Source: an uncultured Caproiciproducens sp.
GTDB taxonomy: Bacteria > Bacillota > Clostridia > Oscillospirales > Acutalibacteraceae
Length of the DNA: 64,000 bases
Direction: 5' to 3'
NCBI RefSeq assembly: GCF_963664915.1
Contig: NZ_OY761810.1
Location: 2,184,661-2,248,660, forward strand
The translations under genes were made by a program, and so were the position numbers. Each line of letters begins with the position of its first letter. The first letter of the stretch is position 1. Below the pieces are notes generated by a model. The model saw nothing but the letters and a program-made list of their open reading frames with translations, was not told the DNA's origin and did no database searches. Shown here one piece after another: positions 23,544 to 32,464 of the stretch.

Positions 23544-25790
23544 CTATTCTGCGCTCAATCGGAAATGAGCACCTTTCTCATCCTGCAGTGCAGTTAGGGA
23601 TAAACCATTGCGGATAGCTGCCTCGCCTGCAATTGAAAGTCCTAATCCTGTTCCTTTGGGCTTTGTGGTAAACTGTGGTTCAAAAATGACACCACTCTCT
23701 AGTAACTCGTCACTAATACCAGGACCTGAATCTATGTATTCGATTACAATACCTTTATCGTCATCATAAGCTGCAGAAATATTAATCTGTCTATTAGAAC
23801 AGTTCTTTTCCAAAATCCAAAAAATGCTATTATCTATTAGATTAGCGAAAATGGTATATATATCTTGTTTCCATCCCACAAATTTTGTTTCATCAAAGCA
23901 TTGGATATTAACGATGATGTTTTCTTTTTTTAATTCATTTTCAAAAACAGCAACTATACCATTCAATGCCTCTGCCAACGAAAATTCAGATTTCGTTTCT
24001 CGCCTTTTTGCAGATAAGGGATCTAATCGACCAAACAAATTAACAAATACACTCGCATTATCTTCAATTCCTGCAGCTAAGTGCATGATTTCGGTGGCAG
24101 AATTTTGATCTTGACTTTGCACAAACCTATTACCGTAGAAATTTAAATTTGGTATTTGATTCTTAAAATAATTTAAAGGGCGACGTCCCTCATGTAAAAT
24201 AATATTAATTATTTTACCTAATGTTGCTTGACCTTGATAAACAGCAACCGTTTTTTTGATTTCCTCAATCGTTTCATTTTTCTTTGTCTGTTCTTTTGAA
24301 ATTATGTCAGCAACTTCATCAATGACCTCACCGGATAAACCAGCTTTTTTCAAAGAACTAGCAACTGACTTTGTTAAAGAAGAATAATCATATAAACCCT
24401 CTAACTGTTTTTCGATTTTCTTTCCAGGGTTTGAAAGCCCCAATTTCCGTCTAAACACAAAACGTCGTTGTTCCAACTCTAAAATCACATTACTGGTAAT
24501 TGTCTTCAACCTGTCGTAAGCACTGTTGTCCTTTAATCCATCACGAGCACTTTTTTCTTCCAAATGGGAAATCTCTTCTGATTCAACGTAGACGTATCCG
24601 GCCACTTGGTTACTACCGATTTTCATGGATGGATTTTGAACACGTTGCTCATTCAATTTTAACCAGTCGAAATCTGCATCGCCTAAGGGACGAATACGGA
24701 AACCGTTTCGATAAACGCCAATACCATTTACGCTATCAATCAAATGCCTAGCTTCAAGCTTAGTCACATAATTGCCGGTGTTTTCATCTTTAAGACCACG
24801 CTGAATCAATAAATCTATAGCATCCTTGTCACGATCATAAACTCTAATATCAATAATAAGTTTCCCACATTGTGTTTCTCCACAATCAAATTCAAATTGT
24901 TCTTTTACACCATTTTTAATTTTTTGATTCTCATATGTCAAGATACCTTTGCCTTCGACAGAAATCGTACCACTAATTCTATAATCAAAAAGATCTAAAA
25001 TCGGATATGGCAAAATCTGTTCCACTCTATTTTGACTTTCATCAGTAAAGAAATTTTCAAAACTAAGTTCAATCTGAAAAGAACTGTCAAAGGTAGTATC
25101 TGCTTTTGGAGGAATAAGTTTTTTCAATTCAAATCGCAATTTTTTGAGGGTAGTATCGTTCCAATATTCCTGGATATTTAAGTCTGCATGTACAGTGAGA
25201 ACTGTCCCAGATGCACCTATAGTCGTTTCAGACTGTACGGGAATATCAATTTGATCTAGGTATTCATATTTTGAAAACTGCGCCCACTCAATATACAGCG
25301 TTGTTTTTTGACCTGATTTATCAACAGTTTCTAAAAGTAAATCCTTGCCTAAAATACTGACGGCATAACGACCAATACCTTTACGCCCTTGCATAATTCG
25401 TCCTTGAGGGCTTTTTCGCTCTTTGAGCTTATAGGTAGTTGATGGAACCAACCATTTATCGATGACATCTTTTGTAGACATTCCATGACCATGATCCTCA
25501 ATTCGAATTTCCAAACAATTATTTTGAGGAATCCGTTTAAAGCAAACAATGGCATTAGGAGAATCTGCATCATAAGCATTTTTAACTAACTCAACAATAG
25601 CTGCAAATTGATCTTGTATCAATTCTTCGCCAATAGTTAGAACGTGTCGTCCTGCGGGTCTGATTCCATAAGAACTCAAGAATTCTCCTTGAAAATTCTG
25701 CGCTTGACGTTCTAGTTCTGCTTTTTCACGTTTTAGTGCACTCAATCGTTCCTGAATCACTGATATTTTTGACTTATTATCACTGTCCAT
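23544..25790 (-). CDS. Double-GHKL ATPase / histidine-kinase fusion
   Basis: A 748-residue soluble protein with two GHKL ATP-binding units. The N-terminal unit (about 45-260) is Hsp90/MORC-like: ELVKNAYDADSP, IEDHGHGMS and GRKGIGRYAVS. A middle region (about 260-520) follows. The C-terminal unit is kinase-like: an H-box-like IILHEGRRPLNYFKNQ (about 530) and HATPase motifs NLIDNSIFWI, DSGPGI and GTGLGLSIAGEA. An N-terminal coiled coil (about 5-35) may dimerise it. It overlaps the methyltransferase stop (TAATG) and the receiver gene follows, so the three act together. Plausible role: sensing of DNA or phage state with phosphotransfer to the receiver (inference). The ATG at 25790 is chosen because GGAGGTG precedes it. 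Confidence 0.85.
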   Translation of the reverse strand: MDSDNKSKISVIQERLSALKREKAELERQAQNFQGEFLSSYGIRPAGRHVLTIGEELIQDQFAAIVELVKNAYDADSPNAIVCFKRIPQNNCLEIRIEDHGHGMSTKDVIDKWLVPSTTYKLKERKSPQGRIMQGRKGIGRYAVSILGKDLLLETVDKSGQKTTLYIEWAQFSKYEYLDQIDIPVQSETTIGASGTVLTVHADLNIQEYWNDTTLKKLRFELKKLIPPKADTTFDSSFQIELSFENFFTDESQNRVEQILPYPILDLFDYRISGTISVEGKGILTYENQKIKNGVKEQFEFDCGETQCGKLIIDIRVYDRDKDAIDLLIQRGLKDENTGNYVTKLEARHLIDSVNGIGVYRNGFRIRPLGDADFDWLKLNEQRVQNPSMKIGSNQVAGYVYVESEEISHLEEKSARDGLKDNSAYDRLKTITSNVILELEQRRFVFRRKLGLSNPGKKIEKQLEGLYDYSSLTKSVASSLKKAGLSGEVIDEVADIISKEQTKKNETIEEIKKTVAVYQGQATLGKIINIILHEGRRPLNYFKNQIPNLNFYGNRFVQSQDQNSATEIMHLAAGIEDNASVFVNLFGRLDPLSAKRRETKSEFSLAEALNGIVAVFENELKKENIIVNIQCFDETKFVGWKQDIYTIFANLIDNSIFWILEKNCSNRQINISAAYDDDKGIVIEYIDSGPGISDELLESGVIFEPQFTTKPKGTGLGLSIAGEAAIRNGLSLTALQDEKGAHFRLSAE

Positions 25791-27043
25791 TACCACACCT
25801 CCAACAATGCTCTTGCAATTTTTTCTGCGAGTAGAACAGGTACGGCGTTTCCAATTTGTTTGAATGCCGTTGTTCTTGACGGTTTTCCAGATGTAGATTC
25901 AAAATAGTAGTCATCCGGAAAGGTTTGTAATCTTGCAACTTCTCTAGGAGTTAGCGAACGATTTTGCTGTATATCCGGATGAATGAAATAGTGACCATCT
26001 TTTGATATATGTGCAACGACCGTTTGTGAATAATCAATATTCGCAGCCACAACCTTAAACCTATCTAAAAAGGAATCCATATTCTTTTGAGATTGTAGTT
26101 TTTTGGGTAAATCAGTATAGCTTAATCGCTTCTTGTCCTTGTTCCATAATCTCACTGCTTTTCGATATATTGCAAGGTCTTGTGTTGTATTAGGTCTTGC
26201 ACAATGAAATGTAACTGGTTGCAAATCAAATTTTTTAATTTTAGCAGAATATAGGTATTGACCTGTATAATGAATCGTGCTAACAGGTGTAGCAACACCT
26301 ATTCCGGCTTTTAGCTTAGGTAAATCAGCAAAAATTTCTTTAACTAAATAATTGTGGTTTGTCATAGGGATCTCAGGATAGAAATCAGAGTGTACTCCTC
26401 GTTTACCAATGAGAATAATACGTTTCCTATTTTGTAATACGCCAAAATCTTTTGCATTCAATATACGATACTCCGTTGAATATCCACATTTTTTGAAAAG
26501 AGTACGCATTTTCTCAAAATACAACTTTTCGTCTTTGTCTTTAGCAGATAATAACCCTAAAACATTTTCAAACACAAAGTACTTAGGTTTGTATTTTTTT
26601 AGAAACTCGGCATATAGAATGTATAAATAGTTTCTTTTGTCTCCTACCATTCCGTTTTCATCTCTAGCTCTGCCTACGAGAGAATATGCCTGACAGGGGG
26701 GACCACCAACAATCAAATCCAATGGTTCATTGTCTAATAATGCATCTATTTTAGCAAATATCTCTTTCAAGTTTTTCTTGGAAATTTCGTAATTCAATAC
26801 GGTGTCCAAAACTTCTTGAGGAACAGAATGGTAAAATGTATTTCGATCAATAATTCTGTTTAAATAGTTCGTATAAATCGTTTCTTGGTGGTTCATAGAT
26901 AACCATTTATACGCAAGTCTGGTTTTCAGCGTGTAGCAAGCAGCTTCATCCATTTCTATATGTGCAACCGGAGTATATCCTTCTCGCAAGAAACCTTCCG
27001 ACAATCCACCCGCACCCGCAAAAATATCAAGGTATCTTGGCAT
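25790..27043 (-). CDS. C5 DNA cytosine methyltransferase
   Basis: A 417-residue DNA (cytosine-5) methyltransferase. Motif I is YLDIFAGAGGLSEGF. Motif IV is GGPPCQAYS with the catalytic Cys near residue 116. Motif VI is FENV, motif VIII QNRKRI and motif X IGNAVPVLLA. The long insert between motifs VIII and X is the target-recognition region, but the recognised site cannot be read from sequence. No restriction endonuclease gene is beside it. The neighbours are a double-GHKL ATPase and a receiver protein, so it could mark self DNA for a non-classical system or protect the element on transfer. Confidence 0.95.
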   Translation of the reverse strand: MPRYLDIFAGAGGLSEGFLREGYTPVAHIEMDEAACYTLKTRLAYKWLSMNHQETIYTNYLNRIIDRNTFYHSVPQEVLDTVLNYEISKKNLKEIFAKIDALLDNEPLDLIVGGPPCQAYSLVGRARDENGMVGDKRNYLYILYAEFLKKYKPKYFVFENVLGLLSAKDKDEKLYFEKMRTLFKKCGYSTEYRILNAKDFGVLQNRKRIILIGKRGVHSDFYPEIPMTNHNYLVKEIFADLPKLKAGIGVATPVSTIHYTGQYLYSAKIKKFDLQPVTFHCARPNTTQDLAIYRKAVRLWNKDKKRLSYTDLPKKLQSQKNMDSFLDRFKVVAANIDYSQTVVAHISKDGHYFIHPDIQQNRSLTPREVARLQTFPDDYYFESTSGKPSRTTAFKQIGNAVPVLLAEKIARALLEVW

Positions 27044-27048
27044 ATATA

Positions 27049-27291
27049 TTATACCTCCTTAGTGATTTGATATCTTTGTTGTCCAGATGAGGTTTTTAGA
27101 GCAACTTTTATAAACCCATGTTCATTGTTAACGCGGTTTAGAAATAAAGTTCCTAACAACAATCTATCTTTTCGTGATATTCTGTTCCACTCATAACCTT
27201 TGAATAAATCTCTAACTAAAAAAACTTCACCATTTTCCAAAAGATTAGTCTCTTGGAATGCAGCATCTAAAAGTGTATTTACATCAGACAT
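27049..27291 (-). CDS. DUF1413-like small protein
   Basis: An 80-residue protein with EVFLVRDLFKGYEWNRISRKDRLLLG in the middle (residues about 22-47), a pattern matching DUF1413, a small family seen in mobile elements and phages with unknown role. It ends with a basic segment. It is the first gene of the methyltransferase operon: AGGAGG lies 6 bases before the ATG, and the gap to the methyltransferase is 5 bases. It may be the operon's regulator or a DNA-binding accessory (inference). Confidence 0.6.
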   Translation of the reverse strand: MSDVNTLLDAAFQETNLLENGEVFLVRDLFKGYEWNRISRKDRLLLGTLFLNRVNNEHGFIKVALKTSSGQQRYQITKEV

Positions 27292-27340
27292 TAAAAAACC
27301 TCCTGTTATCGATATTTATAACAATAACATTATTAATATG

Positions 27341-27369
27341 ATTGTACTATAGCATGAGAAAAAAGGCAA
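27341..27369 (-). promoter_or_regulatory. Sigma-A-type promoter of the methyltransferase operon
   Basis: Read on the reverse strand, TTGCCT and TACAAT are separated by exactly 17 bases, about 50 bases upstream of the DUF1413-like gene. The cargo operon thus has its own promoter, independent of the relaxase operon. Confidence 0.55.
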
Positions 27370-27386
27370 TAAAAACATAAAGGATA

Positions 27387-27426
27387 GGAGCATGATAGCC
27401 ATTGTGACCGTCATGCTCCCATCGTT
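27387..27426. terminator. Hairpin separating the relaxase operon from the cargo operon
   Basis: GGAGCATGA (27387-27395) and TCATGCTCC (27411-27419) form a perfect 9-bp stem with a 15-base loop. It lies between the end of the DUF6050-like gene and the cargo operon promoter. Confidence 0.65.
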
Positions 27427-27434
27427 TTTCATAT

Positions 27435-27792
27435 TCAATTTTCAAACTGTGCCGTGTTTTTTGCGGCTATCAATCGCACTACCGTAAGAGGAATGTAATA
27501 CACAGCAACTAGCAACCGCCATACAAGTATCACACCACCAATCAGCCCACCTATAATAAAGTTAAGTGCCCATATTCCAACCGTGCCGCTCAAACTGTAA
27601 TTGTTTGGTATCAGCCATAGGAACATTTTACGGATGCCAAACGGGATACCGCAAAGTATCCACATGAGAAAATAATCCGTCACACCATCTTTAATAAACA
27701 CCGACTTAAATATCCCATAGAGCAACAATGCCACAACAATGGGCCATATCACTTTCTTACAAAAAGTCCTTGAAGATTTCTCCCTTTGTCAT
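27435..27792 (-). pseudogene. DUF6050-like element membrane protein, frameshifted near the start
   Basis: A protein of about 118 residues with three membrane helices. IWPIVVALLLYGIFKSVF and GIPFGIRKMFLWLIP identify the DUF6050-like family carried by these elements. The natural ATG with GGAGGGG upstream is at 27792, but it opens only 11 codons (MTKGEIFKDFL). The body is in another frame from about 27765. Removing one T from the T5 run (A5 at 27761-27765 on the forward strand) restores DFCKKVIWPIV. It is either a real +1 frameshift or a sequencing error. A GTG at 27752 could start the body but has no good SD. Confidence 0.6.
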
Positions 27793-27849
27793 GTGATCCC
27801 CTCCGTTCTGATTTGATTATACATGAAGAAACACCAGACGCCCAGCGTT

Positions 27850-29454
27850 TTAGGATAATTCGTTGCCACGCGCCTTGTCGGATTCTGTGGCAAGCAATCT
27901 ATCAATATTCGTCTTGGCTGTTTGCAAGTCGGACAGTGCTTTTTTGCTTTCCAGATATTCGGTATACAGATGATTGCTTTCAACGGTCAGGTTTTCAATC
28001 TCTAATCGCAGGATTTTCATATTGGGCAGCTTTTTATCTGGGTAAAGCTCTGCTAATTTTTTGCTTGCTGTTTCATAAAGCGAAATAGCTGTTTCGTGCT
28101 GGGCACGGTAGGCGGCTTGCTGTTTTGGCTTAGCGGTACGGTATCCATCATAAACCGCCTTATGCTGCCGAATTGCAAAGACAGCCTTTTGCAATTCCTT
28201 TTTATCGGTAAGCTTAGACCGTACTGTTTTTAATTTATGATTAGTCGTATTAATAGCAATCTGTTTTTCAGATACAATAGTGGCAAGCTGCCCGTAGTTC
28301 TCCAAACCCACGCTTTCCAGAAATACCATTGTCTGTGCCTGTAATTTGATATTGTGGATTTTCGCCCAATGCTCATATCCACGGCTGTTCTTTGCTTTGT
28401 CGCTATGCTCAATATCAATGGTGCGGCGCACCTTGTGAGTATCCTGTTTTGGTTTGGACTTCTCTGTCTGCAACTGCTCACGAATACTTGCTTTCTGTTT
28501 TAGCAGTTTGCTTTTCTCTGCGTTTAGGGCAAGAGTAGCCAGAATCGTTTCCGTATCAAAATCATCACCCAACTTACGGGCAGTAATCGGCTTTGTCCTA
28601 TCCGGCGTGAGGTAGCTGTACCGCCCACGGCTTTCCTTAACAATAATTCCATAGTCCTGCTGTAGCTTATCAGAAAATGCCGCAAAGGTGTCGGTACTCT
28701 CCAATGAGGTGCGAATATGATTACGGAGTTTTTCTTTCTCTGTTTCAAATTTCGTAACTTTGGGCTTTTGCCCCAACGCCCGCAGGTCAGCATTGCTTTT
28801 ATCTAATTCACGTTGGCCACGGCGTTCGGCCTGGTACTCCCGATCGGTGACACGGTTCTTGCTTCCATTTAACAAATCTATTTGATGAAGCCCTACCATT
28901 TGGCACATTTCCATTGTGTTGCAACGTAGTGTTCGCATGAGGGCAGAAGTGCAGCGGTGCTTCATGCCGGGGAGCGTATCACAATTCCTATCCATATAAG
29001 CCTTGCGTTCTACCTCGGAGATCCGCAGGCTGTTGATTACAATATGTACATGAATATTGCCGGAATGGTTATGCCCCTCGGGATGGGTGCAAATAATGGC
29101 TTGGTGTCCGGGGAAGCTATCATTACAAAAAGCCGTTCCCATTTCCTGTGCCTGTTCCATCGTTAAGCCATTATCGGCAGTATCACGGGGATCGAAGCTG
29201 ATTATATAATGGTGACTCTTTACATCGGCTTTTTGATTGTTCTTGCCGTAATGCAGATTGCTTTTCATACAGGCAATGGCAAAATCATCATTCCCACAAT
29301 TCAGCGTATCAAATTGATACTCCTCCCGAAGAATAAGGCTGCCATGTTCATCACGGATAGGCTTATTGGTAAATTCATTATGTTGGAAAATCAGGTATCG
29401 TTCAGCTGCACCATAATCAGCGTTTTTACTTGCAATATGTTTAATCGTTGCCAA
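27850..29454 (-). CDS. MobA-type relaxase
   Basis: A 534-residue relaxase that nicks DNA at oriT for transfer. The N-terminal domain begins ATIKHIASKNADYGAAERYL, with Tyr residues that can carry the nicking Tyr. The metal-binding HUH-type motif reads HNHSGNIHVHIVINS (about residues 140-154). The C-terminal half (about 300-534) is helical and coiled-coil rich. I chose TTG 29454 because the protein then starts as in relatives and overlaps the end of mobC; earlier starts lie inside mobC. Transcription runs opposite to the transfer operon. Confidence 0.9.
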   Translation of the reverse strand: MATIKHIASKNADYGAAERYLIFQHNEFTNKPIRDEHGSLILREEYQFDTLNCGNDDFAIACMKSNLHYGKNNQKADVKSHHYIISFDPRDTADNGLTMEQAQEMGTAFCNDSFPGHQAIICTHPEGHNHSGNIHVHIVINSLRISEVERKAYMDRNCDTLPGMKHRCTSALMRTLRCNTMEMCQMVGLHQIDLLNGSKNRVTDREYQAERRGQRELDKSNADLRALGQKPKVTKFETEKEKLRNHIRTSLESTDTFAAFSDKLQQDYGIIVKESRGRYSYLTPDRTKPITARKLGDDFDTETILATLALNAEKSKLLKQKASIREQLQTEKSKPKQDTHKVRRTIDIEHSDKAKNSRGYEHWAKIHNIKLQAQTMVFLESVGLENYGQLATIVSEKQIAINTTNHKLKTVRSKLTDKKELQKAVFAIRQHKAVYDGYRTAKPKQQAAYRAQHETAISLYETASKKLAELYPDKKLPNMKILRLEIENLTVESNHLYTEYLESKKALSDLQTAKTNIDRLLATESDKARGNELS

Positions 29455-29818
29455 CGGCTTCACCCAACTTTTCAAGGACGCGGTATTTAAGGGTGTACAG
29501 TTCTGCAACGGCGGTTCGCACCTCTGCGGTCACTTCCTTTGTGAACATTCCACCCTCATTTAATCGACGGGCAATCTGATTAAGGTTGCCGCCAATTTTG
29601 CCGTATTCAGCAATCAATGTACCAACATCATTCAGGGCATTGGTGGGCGTAATACGAATGACCGGCTGTATCTTGGCGGTCAATATCGCTTGGCGGATAT
29701 ATTCGGCGGCACTCATGCCGAGAACGTTCAGGCGTTCATCAAAGACGGCCTTTTCCTCTTGGGAAAGACGTGTCTTGATAACGCAGGCACGCTTGGGCGT
29801 GTTATAAGGTTTTCGCAT
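29441..29818 (-). CDS. MobC-type mobilisation protein
   Basis: A 125-residue relaxosome accessory protein. An N-terminal ribbon-helix-helix-like region (VIKTRLSQEEKAVFDERLN) is followed by the conserved MobC motif GGNLNQIARRLNEG (about residues 83-96). It helps the relaxase open DNA at oriT. The ATG at 29818 (MRKPYNTPKR) is chosen because AAAGGAC precedes it and relatives start there. It overlaps the relaxase start by 14 bases. Confidence 0.88.
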   Translation of the reverse strand: MRKPYNTPKRACVIKTRLSQEEKAVFDERLNVLGMSAAEYIRQAILTAKIQPVIRITPTNALNDVGTLIAEYGKIGGNLNQIARRLNEGGMFTKEVTAEVRTAVAELYTLKYRVLEKLGEAVGND

Positions 29819-29844
29819 AGAGAAAACACCGTCCTTTCGCAATA

Positions 29845-29985
29845 GCAGGGTTTGGGGCAGGCACGCCCCAACAAGTACAGACCAAAGGATGCCCAAATGA
29901 GCCGATAGGCGAAATTTGGTGCCATGGTCGATACTTGCTCTTAGTTTCTTCCGTACTACTTCTGTACTATTACTACGGAATAGAT
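29845..29985. other. Candidate oriT region upstream of mobC
   Basis: Directly upstream of mobC lie a perfect stem TTGGGGC/GCCCCAA (29851-29857 and 29864-29870) and, further out, TTCCGTA/TACGGAA (29949-29955 and 29974-29980) flanking GTACTA direct repeats. Inverted repeats just before mobC are the expected place for an origin of transfer. The nick site cannot be fixed from sequence alone. The rest of the 360-base gap to the next gene holds the promoter at 30092. Confidence 0.45.
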
Positions 29986-30091
29986 GCCGTGAAATGCCAA
30001 ATTTGCATGATAATATATGACATTTTTATTCAAGTCATTGAGTGAATTCTGATTGTTACGTTACTCTTCTATTATTAATTTTAAGCAACTA

Positions 30092-30120
30092 TTGCAATCT
30101 AAAAATAAAAGTAGTAAAAT
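30092..30120 (+). promoter_or_regulatory. Sigma-A-type promoter of the UvrA-like gene
   Basis: TTGCAA (30092-30097) and TAAAAT (30115-30120) are separated by 17 bases, about 65 bases before the UvrA-like ATG. Confidence 0.55.
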
Positions 30121-30185
30121 ATAATTAACCCAGTTATATATTTACACGGTAATGTAATTTACTTAAATGCTTGAGAGGTGATTTT

Positions 30186-32453
30186 ATGGAGAAAGAAAAT
30201 ATAGAAGAATTCATACACGTGGTTGGAGCAAGAGAAAAAAATCTTAAAAATATAGATGTAAAAATCCCCAAGAAAAGGATCACTGTCTTTACTGGTGTTT
30301 CTGGTTCAGGGAAATCATCTTTGGTATTTGATACAATAGCAGCAGAATCACAACGGCAGCTAAATGAAACATATTCAAGTTTTATTCGCCATCGCTTACC
30401 ACATTATGGGCAGCCCAATGTAGATACCATTGAAAATTTATCTGTAGCAATTATCATTGATCAAAAGCGTATTGGCGGAAATGCGAGGTCAACGGTTGGG
30501 ACAATTACCGACATATATTCTTTACTGAGATTATTGTTTTCTCGTATAGGAAAACCCTTTGTAGGTTATTCCGATGTTTTTTCATTTAACAATCCTCAAG
30601 GAATGTGCCCTATGTGTGAGGGGCTTGGAAAAATCGATATGATAAATATTGACCGCCTGTTAAATAGAAATAAGTCATTGAATGAGGGTGCAATTTTATT
30701 TCCAACCTTTGAGCCGGGAGGATGGAGGTTAAAAAGATATATTCACTCAGGCTTTTTTGATAATGAGAAAAAAGTAAAAGACTTTACAGAAGAAGAATTA
30801 GAGTTACTTTTATATAAGTCAGATATTAAAGTAACCACTTCCGATCCCGAATGGCCTAAGACATCTCTTTATGAAGGACTGATTCCTAGAATTGAGCGAA
30901 GTTTTCTTAAAAAAGAAGATGGCGAAGCTACCAAATACAAAAAAGAAATAGCTAAGATCGTTGGTAAAGAAACGTGCCCTGACTGTGGGGGTGCTAGATT
31001 ATCACAATCTGTTTTGCAATGTAAAATAAACAATAATAATATTGCGGACTGTGTTACAATGCAAATTACAGATTTAATGGATTTCATCAGCACCATTAAC
31101 GACCCTAAAGCTGCAACTATGATTATGGCTATAACTAATCGGCTGGAACATTTAGTTTCAATCGGTCTCGGCTATTTAAGCCTAAATAGAGAAACCTCAA
31201 CGCTTTCCGGCGGTGAATCGCAGCGGATAAAAATGGTTCGGCAATTAGGCAGCAGCTTAACTGGTCTTACGTACATCTTTGATGAGCCAAGCATTGGTTT
31301 ACACCCGCATGATGTAGATAAAATCATTACGCTTTTAAAGCTTTTACGAGACAAAGGAAATACCGTTTTGATTGTTGAGCATGATCCGGATGTTGTTAGA
31401 ATTGCAGATTATGTCATTGACATGGGGCCGAAAGCTGGTATCAACGGTGGTAAAATAACTTATCAGGGTTCATTAGATGGTCTTGTACATTCAGATACGC
31501 TGACAGGCAAAACTTTGTGCAGCCAACCCCGGTTAAAAGAGAATATTAGAACTTCCTCTGAACATTTGTCTTTAGAAAAAGCTCAGTTACACAATCTTAA
31601 AAATATTAGTGTAGATATTCCGAAAGGTATTATGACAGTCGTGACGGGCGTCGCTGGTTCAGGTAAAAGTACGTTAATCAATCAGGTTTTACCTAAAGTT
31701 TATCCTGATACAATTTTTATTGACCAGAAGCCAATACAAACCTCAAAGAGATCTAATGTTGCAACTTTTACAGGAATTTTTGATGATATTAGAGAACTAT
31801 TTTCAAAAGCAAATCATGTCAAACCTGCTTTGTTTAGCTTTAATTCACAAGGCGCTTGCCCCAACTGTAAGGGCTTGGGCGTAACCTATACAGACTTGGC
31901 GTTTATGGACACAGTCGTTACTGTGTGCGAGGTCTGCCAAGGAAAGCGATTTACAGACGAAGTATTAAGCTATCAATTGCGCGGTAAAAGTATTAGTGAT
32001 ATTTTAAATATGACCGTTGACGACGCCTTAGATTTCTTCTATGAAAAAGAAATAGTATCTACTTTGAAAAGATTAGCAGATGTAGGAATCACTTATATTA
32101 CGCTTGGACAACCATTAAATACCTTATCTGGAGGCGAATTGCAAAGAGTAAAACTTGCATCAGAGTTGGAAAACAGAGGAAATATTTATGTGCTGGACGA
32201 GCCTACAACAGGACTTCATATGTCCGACATATCGCAGTTGCTTAAAGTTTTGAACCGCTTGATTGAACAGGGTAGCACTGTAATTGTAATAGAACATAAT
32301 TTAGATGTGATCAGTCAAGCGGATTGGATTATAGACTTAGGACCTCTTGCTGGGCAAAATGGTGGAAATATCATGTTTGAGGGAATACCAAGGGATTTAA
32401 TCAATTGTACCTCTTCCATTACAGGACAGTATCTAAAAAAATATATTAAATAA
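30186..32453 (+). CDS. UvrA-like ABC ATPase, possible drug-resistance protein
   Basis: A 755-residue protein with two ABC units of the UvrA type. Walker A sequences are GVSGSGKSSLVFDT and GVAGSGKSTLINQV. Zinc-finger pairs are CPMCEGLG, CPDCGGARL, CPNCKGLGV and CEVCQGKRF. Signatures are LSGGESQRIKMVRQ and LSGGELQRVKLASE, with Walker B segments IFDEPSIGLHP and VLDEPTTGLHM. It is about 190 residues shorter than repair UvrA, in the size range of DrrC-like proteins that confer resistance to DNA-binding drugs. A MarR-type regulator follows 11 bases later, which fits inducible resistance. ATG 30186 is chosen (GAGAGGTG upstream) over TTG 30171. Confidence 0.85.
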   Translation: MEKENIEEFIHVVGAREKNLKNIDVKIPKKRITVFTGVSGSGKSSLVFDTIAAESQRQLNETYSSFIRHRLPHYGQPNVDTIENLSVAIIIDQKRIGGNARSTVGTITDIYSLLRLLFSRIGKPFVGYSDVFSFNNPQGMCPMCEGLGKIDMINIDRLLNRNKSLNEGAILFPTFEPGGWRLKRYIHSGFFDNEKKVKDFTEEELELLLYKSDIKVTTSDPEWPKTSLYEGLIPRIERSFLKKEDGEATKYKKEIAKIVGKETCPDCGGARLSQSVLQCKINNNNIADCVTMQITDLMDFISTINDPKAATMIMAITNRLEHLVSIGLGYLSLNRETSTLSGGESQRIKMVRQLGSSLTGLTYIFDEPSIGLHPHDVDKIITLLKLLRDKGNTVLIVEHDPDVVRIADYVIDMGPKAGINGGKITYQGSLDGLVHSDTLTGKTLCSQPRLKENIRTSSEHLSLEKAQLHNLKNISVDIPKGIMTVVTGVAGSGKSTLINQVLPKVYPDTIFIDQKPIQTSKRSNVATFTGIFDDIRELFSKANHVKPALFSFNSQGACPNCKGLGVTYTDLAFMDTVVTVCEVCQGKRFTDEVLSYQLRGKSISDILNMTVDDALDFFYEKEIVSTLKRLADVGITYITLGQPLNTLSGGELQRVKLASELENRGNIYVLDEPTTGLHMSDISQLLKVLNRLIEQGSTVIVIEHNLDVISQADWIIDLGPLAGQNGGNIMFEGIPRDLINCTSSITGQYLKKYIK

Positions 32454-32464
32454 GGAGAATTCTC

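Noticed and set aside
29440-29508. Relaxase start at 29508
   Set aside because: It lies inside mobC in another frame and adds residues not seen in relatives. TTG 29454 gives the expected N-terminus.
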